From the NCBI GenBank assembly GCA_031772625.1, contig CM062808.1, positions 478,451,655 through 478,515,654 of the forward strand: DNA of 64,000 bases, in the 5' to 3' direction. Every line of letters starts with the position of its first letter. Within the stretch, counting starts at the first letter, position 1. The position numbers were made by a program, and so were the translations under genes. Shown here piece by piece: positions 33,735 through 46,280 of this stretch. The notes under the pieces were generated by a model. The model worked only from the letters and a program-made list of their open reading frames with translations, was not told the origin of the DNA and did no database searches. This stretch comes from Pinus tabuliformis (taxonomy: Eukaryota > Streptophyta > Pinopsida > Pinales > Pinaceae).

Positions 33735-35882
33735 TGGTGAGCACCAGTATTGCAGCAATAATGCTGCAAGTCCTGGGATGCCTTATTTACTCTTATCAAC
33801 TTGGTAGTTCGTAACAAACTTGGAAGTGACGATGTTGTATGCACAAGTACTAGTTCTTACTACAGGTTGTCACTTGGTCAGCCGGTGCAAGATCATTAGG
33901 AGCTCAAGCCAAATTCTATGGATTCCAGAAGAAGCTATTTGATGAAAGGAGAGGAAGACTACTCTTCAGATACTTCTCTAACTGCAGAAAGGAGAAAGAC
34001 TAAAATGTAAAGCAAACCAAGTAAATCCTACTTAACCAACTAATCCTACTTTTGCAGAAAGCACTATGAAAACCATGAAAAGAATGCCATTTATCTATTC
34101 AAAGAAGTAAACAACATATAACTAAGTTATTTCTGGAAGTAAATGAGCAAAAAACATCTTTTTGGATTTTTATGTATTTTTATGTGAATTTGACATGTAT
34201 GTGATTTATTGTTTGTGAATGTGGCAGCGAATAGGTGGTGTTGAAAGGTGGTTTTGGGACTTGAGAGGATGTAGGATGGTGTGGTTTGGTCCTAGGAGGT
34301 CTTGAGTGGCCTTCTGGAGGCTTTTCCCACACTCGGCCTTCAAAAGAAAGCCTATGGGAAAATCTACAAGAGGACACAAGAAATCTACAAGAGGAAAAAC
34401 AACGTTCTACAAGAGGCCCACAGGAGGAGGACGAGAGCAGTTTTGTTTTTTTTTAGGGTGTGAGAGTGGGTGGAAAAGGTGGATGAAGGTTTGAATGAGG
34501 TGTTAGGGCACCTAGGGTCTTCCAAGAATCATTAGGAGAGAGAAAGATGATTGGATTTGCTCAAGGAGAGAGGAAGAAGTTCTATGGAAAATGTAGGAAA
34601 CTAAGGTAGAATTGAGGGGAGACTTGGACGATCTGTAGGGCATGGATCAGATGAAGGATGGGATGGCTGATAAGCTGACCTACTGTTAGAAGATATCTGC
34701 TACATAGAAAACTGACAGTCAACCAATGAGATGAAGCAAGCAATGAAATAAGTGCATCTAGAAAAATAGAGTTTTGCATCAAACTAATCTAAACTATGAT
34801 CTATGAAAGGAAATGCTAATAAATGCTGCAAGAAAGGAAAGCATGGAAGAAGACTATGGTAAATAAAGAAGTGAGCATGATGAAGAAGTTCTGAAGCAAA
34901 GAAAACTAGACTATTAACCAACTAAAAAGCTATAAACACTAGAAGTCCTATGAATGAGGAAAATCTGTGTTTTTGGGGCAACAAGAGGGTCTTTGCCTAA
35001 GATCATGGTCCCAAAGGGAGGAAGAGAGGCCAAGGCACTATTTCTAGCCTTTTAGATCTTTTCTTTATCACTGCTTAACATGCTATAGAAAGCACAAATG
35101 GAAGCAAACTACTGAATCATCAAAAGCAGCCTATTCTTAACCATGAAAGAAATATATCTACTAACAATCTAATCTACAACTGAAATAAAACATACAAATA
35201 CAAGTAAAGAGGAGCTTGGTTTCTTGGTTTGGGCCCTAACCCAAGAGCTTCAGCCCTCTGAGGTAAGTCAGTGCTAACTCAAAAAAGATTGCATCTTTAT
35301 TTCCAAAACAATAACAAGATTACATGGAACTGTCAAAATAATAAGCTCGAAGTTGAGCAGAGTTTACATAAGAAAAAGTACAATGAAAATCCAACAAAAA
35401 TCAGACAAAAAATATAACTCTAGTGAGGCCCTAGGCCTCTCTACTTATACAAATGAAGCTACCAATAGCTTCCTTAAAATCAGGGAGGCTTGGCTCCCAA
35501 AACTCCAGATTGTCATCAGTCATCCTCCACTTGCTTGGCTTCCTGCTAATGCATGACTTGGTTGCTTGTACTCCAAGTTGAATGAAGGGGAATTCGAAGT
35601 GAGGAGTAATAAATGAGGGGGACTCCCTCCTATAAGTCCTCTCCTTTGTCCACTTCGAGTTATTGCTGCCATTTGTCCACTGGATCCTTGACTTTGACCT
35701 CAAAAATCATCAATAATCTACATTAAACACATGTTAGACCACATGGCATCATGACTAACTCAACTCACTCTATAAGCATAAATATAATTAGAAAATCATA
35801 CAATAAGCTAAGAGAATGGTTGATTTGACTAGGTTAGGAGGTAAAATGAGGACATATAATTACCCATTTATGAGGCTCATCA
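33735..35882 (-). repeat. 5' LTR of the Athila-like element
   Basis: 2,148 bp, TGGTGAG...CTCATCA on the plus strand. It is uninterrupted and serves as the reference for the split left LTR. The TCTACAAGAGG motif occurs four times near 34361-34433. It is followed by CATAT at 35883-35887. Confidence 0.93.
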
Positions 35883-35887
35883 CATAT

Positions 35888-37640
35888 CACCATCCAATCC
35901 TTGACCCAAGTAATCCATATGTGTTCTTGATGACTCAACTTAAATTTTCTTATCCTCCTCATCCATTTTTTAATATAACAACTGCTCATCCATCCCAGAG
36001 TGGCTGCACAACTGACATTATCCACCATAAACAAACTTGCAGCTCGAGGTTCCCATAGCCTAGTGCCTGAGGCACAAACACTCTATGCTCCCCTAGTATA
36101 CACCATTGCCTGAAACCATCTAAGATGCTTCTTTTCCACTTATTTAATTCAATTATTATCATCTACATATATATATTTTTTTACCATCGTCAATTGGTAA
36201 CTTGTTGAAACCAAGTGTATATCCAACAACCTGTAAGCTAGATATACCAAAAATTTATGACTTAGTAAGATCCACCAAGTGTATATCCAACAACTTGTAA
36301 GCTAAATATGTTAGAAATTTACGACTTAGCATGAGTCGACACTCCATGGGGGTGTGGTGCCTACTCCTTGAGCCTTATCATAAGGGGCCAAAGATGCCCC
36401 CCATTGGGATTTAAAAGTGAGTGGAGGGGATAACATCCCATTGTGCCAACAACTTGATCATCCCATAAGGAGACTCTAGTTGATGACATTACGTAAGAAT
36501 TACATCTTATGGGTTCCAAATTCTAACGCCTTTTTAATTTGATATTTGATATTTTTTATATTATGATTTTCAAATTTCATGTAGAGATTAGTTTTTAACC
36601 AATGTTAATAATGATATGTGCTCATTTTCTTATGAGTTCTACTTTTTCTTTAAACAATGCTTGAAACAATTCTAAAATATCTTTAATACATTAATTCACT
36701 TGTGTAGTCTCTCTTAACATTTGGGTGCCCTTTGTCAAAATTTATGAGTTTCTTTCCTCAAATCCTATATCATCCATTATCTAAATATATAATATGTTTA
36801 TGTTTATTACAATAATCATTTAAGAACCGAAATATACCCATATTAATGTCAAATATATCATGTAGCAAGAGGGATTAAATTCCTATTAGTGGCACAAACC
36901 ATTTTGATAGTGAAAAAATTGACAAAGGTTTGCATCCAAAGGGATTTGATCTCTTAATAGTGCTTGATAAATTTTATGTTGAGATAAATGATTTTAAAAT
37001 CAAATTTCTTGAACTCAAACTTATATATGTTGACCAATTTTATCCCTAACCAAGTCAGCTTAGCATTCTGCTCAACTTGAGGATTGGTTCGATACTATAT
37101 TGGTCCAACTCGACCAAGTCTGTACCTACACAACTGAGTTGGTTCGATACCCCACTATAATGCACATTTCATGAAAAAGGTCAATTAGAAAAATACTGAA
37201 CCCTAATTCCTAATAATCTAAACCCTTAGAAACCTATAATAAGGCCTTCCTCTTCTCCCTGTTTGGCTCACACCTCACATTGAGCATTTATGAGAATTTA
37301 GAGTTTTGGAGCAATGATGAAGAATAATGATTTAGAGTAAGCTTGGAGTTTGTTTGATAATTCTCTGGGGTTATTTGTGGTGGATTTACCATATAAGAGA
37401 GATGGTTTCATCCAATCTTCAATATTAGAGTTGTAGAGTGGATTCTTTTGCCAAATGTCCATTATTCTCATTCCAAGGTATGATAACAGGTAAACCTACC
37501 CCTATTTTTTTCTCGTGAAATTGTAGATCTAAAATTTATCTTTTAAGTTTTGTACTTTCACCCTTATACTAGTTTGAAGTTTGAATTTTGTGTATTAATA
37601 TGGAGTTTGTAATAGTATATGTTTTAATTTCATATTCTTT
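35888..37640. other. Unassigned flank with one tandem duplication
   Basis: No coding domain is recognised. A two-copy tandem repeat of about 65-70 bp lies near 36213-36330 (CCAAGTGTATATCCAACAAC ... GACTTAG). The remainder is AT-rich. Short GGTTCGATAC repeats occur around 37090-37160. Confidence 0.5.
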
Positions 37641-37650
37641 CCATTTGAAT

Positions 37651-37987
37651 TCCATGGATCCAAGCATCAAGAAATTTTCATGGATCCATGATGATATTCA
37701 TAATGAGAAGATGTATTACAAATATTGTAAGAAACACACAAAAGGTGGCGAACGACTTGGGAGGAGGGTGGTGTGCATTTATAGGTTTAAATAATAGTTG
37801 GCTAGTATAAGAGGACTAGTTGGCCCATGCAAGGCACCATCAGAGGAGATTGGACAAACTATAATGGAATTGCAAAATCAATTTGAGAAATTTGAAGAAG
37901 ACTTAGCTAGGAAAAATAAAATAAATGTTGAAATACAATGAAATAGGCAACTTGACACAATGAAAGAAAATACGAGTGTTGAATATG
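37651..37987 (+). pseudogene. BED-type zinc-finger remnant of a hAT transposase
   Basis: One frame, with stops, reads MDPSIKKFSWIHDD, then YYKYCKKHTKGGERL, then GLVGPCKAPSEEIGQTI and a coiled-coil-like NQFEKFEEDLARKN. The CxYC...GG..RL... GxVxPCxxxPxE pattern is that of the N-terminal BED finger in plant hAT transposases. The expected histidine part is damaged. No catalytic domain or dimerisation domain is seen downstream. The match is by eye. Confidence 0.55.
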
Positions 37988-37989
37988 GT

Positions 37990-39479
37990 GTATTCTTTCC
38001 TTTCACAACCTCTCTTAACCTATATAGAACCCTCTTAAAACACATATTTGCTACACAAAATGGTTTTTTTACTAATGATGGGCTCTTATATTTCTTTATA
38101 TTACATTCAATTCTCATCTTATCTATAAATATGATCTTTTAGGAATATTTGGTATGTTACAATGACTTGTTATGGACTAGGATAGTTTTATTATGTGCTA
38201 AGCTTGCAAATGAATTACTTCAATCATCAACTAATCTATGGCCAAGAGGAAGCATCACAACAACCCAGTCTTAGAACAAGGAAGGATCAACCAAGAATTT
38301 AATTCCTGGACTAATATGGGATGGAGTATAACAACTTTACCCATCCTCACAAGAATTATAGGTGATGTCATGGTCATCTACACAATTGGTTTCATCCTTA
38401 CCACATTGATCTTGGAATATATCAGAGTGAGAGTCAATTGAGCACAATTTTAGCTCTTGGTCCAAGCATCCATAACAAAATCCAATATCTAGAATGTGGA
38501 TTAAAGCTCTGGAAACCTATCCAAAGTATTTCTCGTGCTCGGTGCAATGAATATAGGGGAAGAACGTTGCTTATAGATATTTTTCCTAGAGTGATAGGGT
38601 ACTTTGCACCCACAAGCCTACCCAGGGCTTGTCACATACGATATCGTTCACAACCTATCTACCACTCTCATGCATACGAAAGAAAATAAAACAACAAGAA
38701 GGAATAACATGGTTGGAATTCTATTAAGAGGAAAATGTTTGAAGCAATGAGATAGATAAGTATTTAGAGATATTCGCTCCTGATTTCACTAAGTTAAATA
38801 CCTGCACACAAACAAAAATCTACCAATCCATATTCCTGCAATACCCATTAGCATTAGCACAAAACCAAAATCAAATATATTAACATTAAAAAATAAAAAA
38901 ACATTGATTTGGTGGAGGAAAGAACCAATTGTTTATGCTATAACATGGTGTACATTCATTGCTCCTCCACAGTCTTGGTTCTTGTTCTCCCTCTTGCCAC
39001 AACTCACTATCTAGGAAAACAATATATATGGCTTATCACAAGGAAGTCCACAAGTTTGTATTTTAGTAGCACTTCGTTATCATAAAACTTTCCTCCTTTG
39101 TTCCATGAATGGCATTGATTTTATAGATAGCTTGGAGGAGTGATCACATTGAACCTAGAAAATTTGTTGACCATGTTTGATATGATCCTTTCATCCTTAT
39201 CCTCACAAAGTGATCAAATTTGACCCTATTTTCACTTATCCATTTACACTTCCACTTCAGTTCCCCTTTACAGTGTAATTGGATAGTTTTTGAGCCCTTT
39301 AGTTTCTCCCATCAAGTCATTTGGAGCATTGTTGAACCTAACAACGCTATCAAATAGTATTTAGGGGTTGTTGAAGGTACAAAACATGGCTTTTATTGAA
39401 GCTTCCATAGACCAATTTTCACATCTCAGCTTTCAAGGTGTTGGTCTTCCCTAATTCACCCAAGGGGGTAATATTTTGA
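37990..39479. other. Unassigned sequence, possibly including the LTR of an old element
   Basis: No supported gene. The right end near 39488 (TATAACA) is placed like the LTR end of the young element at 45212, so the lower part may be an old diverged LTR, but no second copy is visible. Confidence 0.3.
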
Positions 39480-42400
39480 GCTATAACAGATGCCCCATAA
39501 TGTATGAGGTTAGAAGAGGAACCAACGGTTGAAATACATTGCAATAAAGCCAATGGTCTAGATGAAGGGAGGGAACCACAAACATAGAACTTGCAGAGGC
39601 TACAAAAATCATAGTCAGATACATATAAAGTACATCCCCAAGGTAGGCATACCCATACTTGGCACAAAAGGAATATAACATGGCCACCTACACAACATAC
39701 TATAGACTCATGTCATTAAGGACTATTCATGATACAATGTAGATCTCTGTCATAGTAGATATCAGTAGGGGAGAAAACACCAAAAGGAGTGCCCACATGA
39801 TGGCCCTCAAAGGAAATGATATTATTCAATGCATCTTGGCGGAGGAAATTTGCATGAGTGAGGTATCATTTTTCCCCAAGGTCTTTGACCCATCTTGATG
39901 GCATGAATTAACTACATGCGAATGAATGAGCAAATGTCAAGCATGTAGGGAGACCATCTAATTACTAGGCATTGAGGAATCTTATCAAGATATTCAAGGG
40001 AAACCACCAATGATGAAATTTATTCCCAAGGTACCTAACACAGTCTATGAAGTGTGAATGAATGAGTTGATTTTGAGCACTTGTAGAATTGGTCAACATG
40101 GGCCAAAGAGGAAAACCCACTGTCAACTGTGAAGAAACCTACCACTGACAAATGAAATCTCCAAGGTACTATATTTTTTCTAAATCTACATCCCAGATAA
40201 TGTCTTGACATCGATGGGAAGAGATATGTCAAAGGAGGGCCTTGGTGTATCCTCCATTATTCAACATGAAACTGACACCAAGATGAGGTCTTTGATAGTA
40301 GAAATAGAAGAATTGGTGCACCATTGACATATGAATGGGAAACAAAAGAAAGTAGAAAGATACTTGCAGATGGATGACTTTGGATAGGAATTCACTTGAA
40401 CATATAATGGCATGACACGAATGTGAACTTGGAAACTCATATTAAAGAATACCATATAGACACGATGGTGATACATGAGGCATAACCACAACTTAAAGAT
40501 TGGAAGGGTAACCAATCTAATGAGATACTAATTCAATAACAAAGTGACTTGAATCATGATGATAGTGTGTTTCTAAAGCTTGGAAAATACTAACTATAGG
40601 AGAATGACTCAAAAATGTTCCATGTTCAAGGGCAACTAATAACTACCATGATAAAACACAAAATAAAAGACTCTCCCCAACTTTCCCTTTTTTTATAGTG
40701 TATATCCTTCATAATTTAGTGAGCATGAAAGAGAAGACAAGTGATCTTGATAGCATATTTTTCATTTATTTTTAAATATCTTGAAAAATAGTTAACATAA
40801 TACTCATAGTGGTGTATTTTTTTTTTGTTATATGGAGAAGCCAAAAAAAGATAAATTTACACGCATGTCTATCTCATGGTTTAACGAGTGTGAGCATATA
40901 TAAGATATTTCTCTTTGAATTCCATTTTGACTAACGAGAAAGAAAGAACAAGAATAACTCAACATTTCAAGTAGTTTAACGAGCATGAAAAGAGGGAAAA
41001 AGGAGCTCTAGGTTTTCATTATTTAATGCATGAAAAGGGGACCAAAATAAATCTCATTTTAGAAAGACAAGCAGTGTAACGATATGAATCTTGTTCCAAG
41101 GTTAATGGAAACAACCTAAGAAAATTAGGAGGCAGTGAAAAGTGTCTCACAATGGAAATACATTCATCACAATGGTCTCTCTGAAACGGTGAGATGGGTT
41201 GCAAGATGGAAGCAAGGATGATGCAAAGGCATAGTGAAATAATGCGGGAAAGGTAAAAAATGCAGTGGTAAGATTGAAGAATCCTAACCATATATGAGAG
41301 TTTCAATAATATATATCAAGGCTTCAATTTTGATGTTTTTGTGTTTATTTTTATTTTTTATTTTTTTATAATGTATTATATACATGTGTACAAAGCATGA
41401 CACAATCTAATAGGTTATGCAATGTGGTGCCCACTACATAGCACATGCTAATAATTCGAATTGATGTGTATAAACTCATATGCAATTGTTGGAAACATAT
41501 GGTGCACCATGATGGGCCCATGCCACATCCAATGGAATTTCCATGTTCCTAAAGGTTGATGATTCCAGGGATTGCTTAGAACCATAACATTATGAGGGAT
41601 GACCCGAGGACATAAAGGTTGAATGGTCTCATGAGCTAAGACGACTCCTTGATGATGACAACCAAGACATAAAGTAGGTATGACATTCACTGACAAGGAA
41701 TTTTAGAGTGGATAATATGGTGGCAAGTTCAATATTAGAGATCTTAGACTTGGCTAGGTCCAAGGGTGAGACTTTATGGGATGGCTCAGGAAATTACCAA
41801 AGCCCTATTCAATATTTTTCTCTCCAAGCTCCATCATTTCAAATTCGTGCGAGTAGAGGCATCATGAGGCATATTCTCCCTTATATTAGCATGTGAAGCC
41901 ATGAACTCCAAGATAAACTTGTCTAAATGTAATTCAATATCCAAGGAGTCATGTGAATTTATGGAGTGACAAATCATGTGGGAAGAGTAGCCTAATCATA
42001 TCCCATACTAGGAAAGAGTTTTTGACTAGTGTCATTAGATGATGGTGGGACCACTAAAAATTTGATCACTTCAATAAGTGGTAGCATGGTGCCCCCACGA
42101 GATGTGTCTTCTATAGGCACCACCTAAGGACTAAGAGGTCCAAGGTATTCACTGGTGAAAAAAGAGATCATATTAATGGTGGAAGAAAATGGAGATGGGT
42201 CAAGTGGAGAAAGAGGAAATGTGCCCATTAACAAAGAGTCTTTGAATTTTATTTCTCCAATGATTTCAGCTGTAGAAGGGGAATCTCGTATAAATGCAAT
42301 TGAATGACTACCGTGAAAATGAAAGTCAAAATTACAAAAGGGCAACTGGTCGATAGTGACCATTTTACCCTGACGGGGGTACATCATGATGAAAAAGATA

Positions 42401-42840
42401 GATGAAACAATAGAAATCATGGCATAAAACCAATTTTTCCTGAGCAAGAGGTTATACTCTAATGGTGCATTAACGACCTCGACCTCGATTGATATCATTT
42501 TTCCCTTGAGCTTGATATGCAATGCAATAAAGCCCCCTTGATGTTGCAAGGTATTCCCATTAAAGGATTTTAACGTAGACTTAGTTGATGACAAAGTTGG
42601 TGAACCGAGATCTTACCAACACTTCAATGACATGACACAAGTAGATGCCCCTACATCCAAGACTATTCAATGAACGTGTCATCCAAAAATTTGGACCTTT
42701 ATTTGGAACGATGAATGATGTGGAATATGGGGTTTCCATGAGGATGGATTGAAGGCGATCAAATTTGAATGAGGGATCTACTCCATCAATAGTAGTTAAT
42801 AATTCCTTGAATCGCGTTGGGCAACTTTGCAAAACTTAAA
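39480..42840 (-). mobile_element. Old degraded relative of the 44159-53513 element
   Basis: Three parts correspond to the young element in the same order and orientation. The LTR/purine junction AACAGATGCCCCATAA resembles AACAGATTGCCCCCTAA. The 3' non-coding part shares long blocks; 39994-40062 (GAAACCACCAATGATG ... GTGTGAATGAATG) matches 45690-45760, and 40129-40215 matches 45826-45910. The protease-like protein at 42124-42832 matches the young protein. Scattered AACGAG motifs at 40870-41000 echo the hairpin repeats. The outer ends are not defined. Confidence 0.75.
42124..42832 (-). pseudogene. Degraded retropepsin-like protein, homologous to the 48743-50506 ORF
   Basis: Two frames joined by a frameshift near 42610 read FKFDRLQSILMETPYSTSF, then VLDVGASTCVM, then LKSFNGNTLQHQGG, IEVEVVNAPLEYNLLLRKN and MVTIDQLPF. 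The young ORF reads FSFDWNRLTEPRLPSSIPF, VDEGASVSI, LKAFNRTISEPLG, VDLMVVRGPLDFNLLLGRD and IVTVDQLSF. The D-x-G-A-S motif is kept as DVGAS. Upstream zinc knuckles were not recognised. Confidence 0.8.
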
Positions 42841-43599
42841 GTGTAGACATAACGACAGGTTCTTGGGCGAGATCTTTAACAATACTGTAGTTGTGGTTGG
42901 CCCTTGCATTGGGATTATGTAGTGTTACAAAGTTCACCTTTCGGAGGATACAACACAAATTTCAACAATGGCTTAAAAAAATGACCAAGACCATTCGGTA
43001 GAGAAGGAATCACTGGTTCTAATGTGGAATTCGGTTTAAAAATGTAACAAATTTGGAGATCAAAATTTGGCTCAAAACTGAAAGTTCGCAGAATATTTCA
43101 AAACTTGTGTCAAGTCATAATGTTTGTCATTTTGATTCCAATGACTCTTGAATCATGTCAATCCAATGTCATATGAAAAAGTTATGACGTTCTAAAGATT
43201 TTGGCCAAAAAAAAGAATTGTAGGTAGGTTGATTGGGTTGCTGATTGGGCAGTCCATACTACTGATGTCATGATGATGTTAGCATGCCAATTGGGAGTAT
43301 GGTGAACCAACCAGAACTTACCAAGTTTCAAGTTCATACAAGTTTGATTTGGTTGCATTTGATTGGTTGAAGTAATTTTGGTGGCCCAATGGGAAGCTAC
43401 CACGTGGTCCAACTAGAGGGTGCGATGTGGCATCTCGTTATTGGTCAAAAAAATGTTATTGAGCCCGGAGGCCTCGACGAGGATCGATTGGGTGACTTGC
43501 TTCACACAAAATACGAGCCTTACCATTGGGCTACGATGATGGCTCTTAATAGACCATGTCTGCCACATATATTTGAAGAGTATGGTTTGGTACATTAGG

Positions 43600-44112
43600 A
43601 AGAGGGGTCAGACGTGAGCCCTAGCCACTAGTCGTGTCACCCTCCATAGGACTTGGTGACAAAAATAATTTGGAGTGTTGACAGGGACTAACCCCTGGTC
43701 ACAGGGTATGCCACAAGACCAGGGCAGAAGGAGGAGTGGGGTGGGGAACAACCCCAGCCCCTGGTCATTGCCCATTCATATGACCCTATGCAAGCTAAGA
43801 AAGGTGATATCGGAGTAGGGTGACGATTCAGCCCGAACCCATAGTGCTATGGCATGCCATGTGACCTGGTGTGGATTCGGGTCTGACGAGGCATATTTTA
43901 GGGCTTGGCCCCAGGTCATGATGCAGGCTCATAACCACTGACAAAGAGTTTGGGAGCGAATCTACCAGGGGCAAGCAGTTAGCCCCAACCCCTGGACACA
44001 TTGCTCCCCAGGTGATAAATTTATCGACAAGAAAGGTGCCACAGCCAGCGGGGGCAGACCATTGGCCCTAGCCACTGGTCACATGCGCCCACATGACCCT
44101 ATTTTTGTGCAT
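43600..44112. repeat. Diverged tandem array, about six units of roughly 80 bp
   Basis: Each unit has a version of CCCCAACCCCTGGTCAC followed by an ATGACC-like motif, for example near 43615, 43685, 43757, 43825, 43983 and 44066. The GC content is higher than its surroundings. The young LTR element is inserted just after it. Confidence 0.55.
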
Positions 44113-44158
44113 AGGCATTATTGGGAAAATTAATGAAGCAAAAAAATGCATCGATGGC

Positions 44159-45212
44159 TGTCACACAGAATCTGTCAAGGGTGCGGACACGACTGACCTT
44201 CCTAGAAGTCTAAGACATTCTAATGACAAACAAGACAAAAAGGAGTGATCTTTCTCTAAATACACCTTTTACAACATGAAAACTACAAGTGTTTAGGCTT
44301 ACCTTATTCCAAAACGCTGTTGTTGAAGTCCGTTCTTGACGATCCGGATGAGCTCCTCCTTCAAGTCAATTCCTGCAACCACAAACAATCAAACAATTAC
44401 CAAGCACTTGCATTTCATATAATAAAACATATATCCAACATGCAGACCAAGGAACACATGAAATAACTCATTAACACAAGCTATTGAGAAAAATAAACCA
44501 GTTTGTATTAATAACGAAACAAAGAAACTCTTACAACCTGGCCTTGGTGTTGTGCAAGTTCCTCCCAGGGTCCATCAAGGGTTTTCCTCTACTTTGACAA
44601 AGCTCACCCTCTCCCAAGTAGAATCAAGTGAAGACAATCTCTCCTCACAAAGGCTCTAATGGAAGACCTAAATCCTGCAGCATTTACCCAAAGAAAATGT
44701 ATAGCTCCAACCTCTCCTCCCTCTGGCTCAATGTCTTTATTTATAGTGTTGTAAAGAGGTTATTCAGGTCCACCATCAATGGGATAATCCCCCTCTTTGG
44801 GTGGGATAGCTCCCTTATTGATGGGATAAGTTCCTCCTTAATAGAGATACATGAACCAACTGGAGGCGCATCCAATTCATCAAACCGACCTCTAGAAAGT
44901 TCTAGAAGTAACCACAAGTAACTTTTTTAAGATGAAACTCGCGCATTTTGCCTTTTACAGAAGGACGCACCTGTCCCTTAACATACAGAGCGTCCAAGGA
45001 CGCACCTTTTGTGAACATGGTCAGCGTCCCCGCAGGTAAGGCTAGAGAGAACCTGCGACCCCAGAGATGAACATAGTTTTTACAAGACTTTCTCTCTTCT
45101 TTGAGTTTGAGATGGATAACAGAGGCATGAGACTTGCCTAAGAGGGTAGCATGACTGTTGATTTGAGCCATACTAACTGTAAGTAGTCAAGGTGACATTT
45201 TTTAGTGTAACA
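44159..45212 (-). repeat. 3' LTR of the young element
   Basis: 1,054 bp. The minus strand carries TATAAATAA (plus 44737-44745). GGACGCACC and GCGTCCAAGGACGC motifs near 44985-45010 form a small palindrome. Confidence 0.95.
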
Positions 45213-45230
45213 GATTGCCCCCTAAAGTGC
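45213..45230 (-). promoter_or_regulatory. Polypurine tract of the young element
   Basis: The minus strand reads CACTTTAGGGGGCAATC directly before the 3' LTR start TGTTACAC. A similar tract (ATTATGGGGCATC) is found in the old relative. Confidence 0.75.
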
Positions 45231-46280
45231 GAAGCCTGGAATAGAATAGGGTTTTGTAATTCTAGGAAGGGTGAAGCGCTTTATCATTTCAAGGATTGTC
45301 TTGTGGATGGCCTGGTTGGAACCTGCAATTTTCAACACAAAATACATGGATAAGATTATATCATCACTGAGGTAGGCATTCCCATACTCAGATTCAAAAC
45401 TTTAACTAATGGACTAACTATTCTGATACAGGAATGATCTTGTAGTACATCATTTTAATAGACTTTTGTAGACACAGTATGGACGCAGCCATCTGTTTAT
45501 GATTAGTCTACATAGATAATGAATACAAAACTCCTCGCAGCCTGGATGGTAGAAACTAGATCCAGGGTCTTCACTTCTACTTCCCGAATTGGTACGATTC
45601 TATCCATGTGATTAAATGATTCGATGTCGAACATGGTAGAAACCACTTGATTACCAGTCAATGATGTAAACTGTTAACAAGCGTGAGAGAAACCACCAGT
45701 AATGTCAATGGTTCTCAAAGTACCAAGCACAACCCGTGAAATGTGAATAGATGTTTTGATGTCGAACACTTCACGGAATCCTTTGATCGAAAGTCAATGA
45801 TGTAAACTGACGTCAAAGGCGAGAAACCTGCCATTGATGCATGCAGACTTCAAGGTACTGTCGATTCCTAAGTCATCTTTCTAGATAATGTGTCGATGTC
45901 GATAGAAAGCGACCCGTTGCAGGCAAGCCCGCAACACGAAATCATTGTTCAAGTTGAAGAAATGTTGCTGTAAGGACTGACTCAGGGATGGTCAAATGGA
46001 TGACAAGTATTTTGCAGATGAAAGTTTTTGCTTGCAGACCTCTTGAACACATAACGACACAACAGATGGCTTGGTGACGTATAACTCAAAGTTAACCCCT
46101 GGAACCCGGTTAAAGACTTTCAAAGTGATTTGGTCAACTGTGAGGTAAAAGATTTCCCAACCCAGGTGAATGAAAAGTGTCGTGTTCAAGAGCGGTAATA
46201 AAGTTTCTTCTGAGACAAAAGGTGACAAATAGGTTCATTCTTCTCTCTTTTCCCCCACCATTTCTGGCAAGTACCTCTTT
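45231..46280 (-). other. 3' non-coding region of the young element, conserved with the old relative
   Basis: No supported coding sequence. Blocks at 45690-45760 and 45826-45910 are conserved with 39994-40215. Local inverted repeats include CCTTTGA/TCAAAGG (45779-45815) and GTGAA/TTCAC (about 45736-45774). Confidence 0.65.

Larger units (their letters stand above)
4539..35882 (-). mobile_element. Athila/Tat-like Gypsy LTR retrotransposon with four nested insertions
   Basis: The element is bounded by the 5-bp duplication CATAT (4534-4538 and 35883-35887). The left LTR is 4539-13754, interrupted by a Copia element; the right LTR is 33735-35882. Removing the Copia and its duplicated site gives a left LTR of about 2,139 bp against 2,148 bp on the right. 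On the minus strand the order is 5' LTR, tRNA-primer site, gag, protease, reverse transcriptase, RNase H, integrase, a hairpin array, a third reading frame, polypurine tract, 3' LTR. Without later insertions it measures about 14.4 kb. Every gene carries stops or frameshifts, so it is dead. Placement in the Athila/Tat group rests on the primer site type, gag and pol sequence character, and the extra downstream reading frame. Confidence 0.9.

Noticed and set aside
36213..36330. Tandem duplication as possible LTR ends
   Set aside because: Only about 65-70 bp per copy, adjacent, with no TG...CA ends, primer site or target duplication.
38238..38689. Two short plus-strand frames that looked open and protein-like
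   Set aside because: No motif, no homologous copy in the window and no conserved context; cannot be supported as genes.
41448..43598. Minor frames around 41448-41696 and 43182-43598 as genes
   Set aside because: Short, on both strands at once, without domains; best explained as chance frames in a decayed element and its flank.
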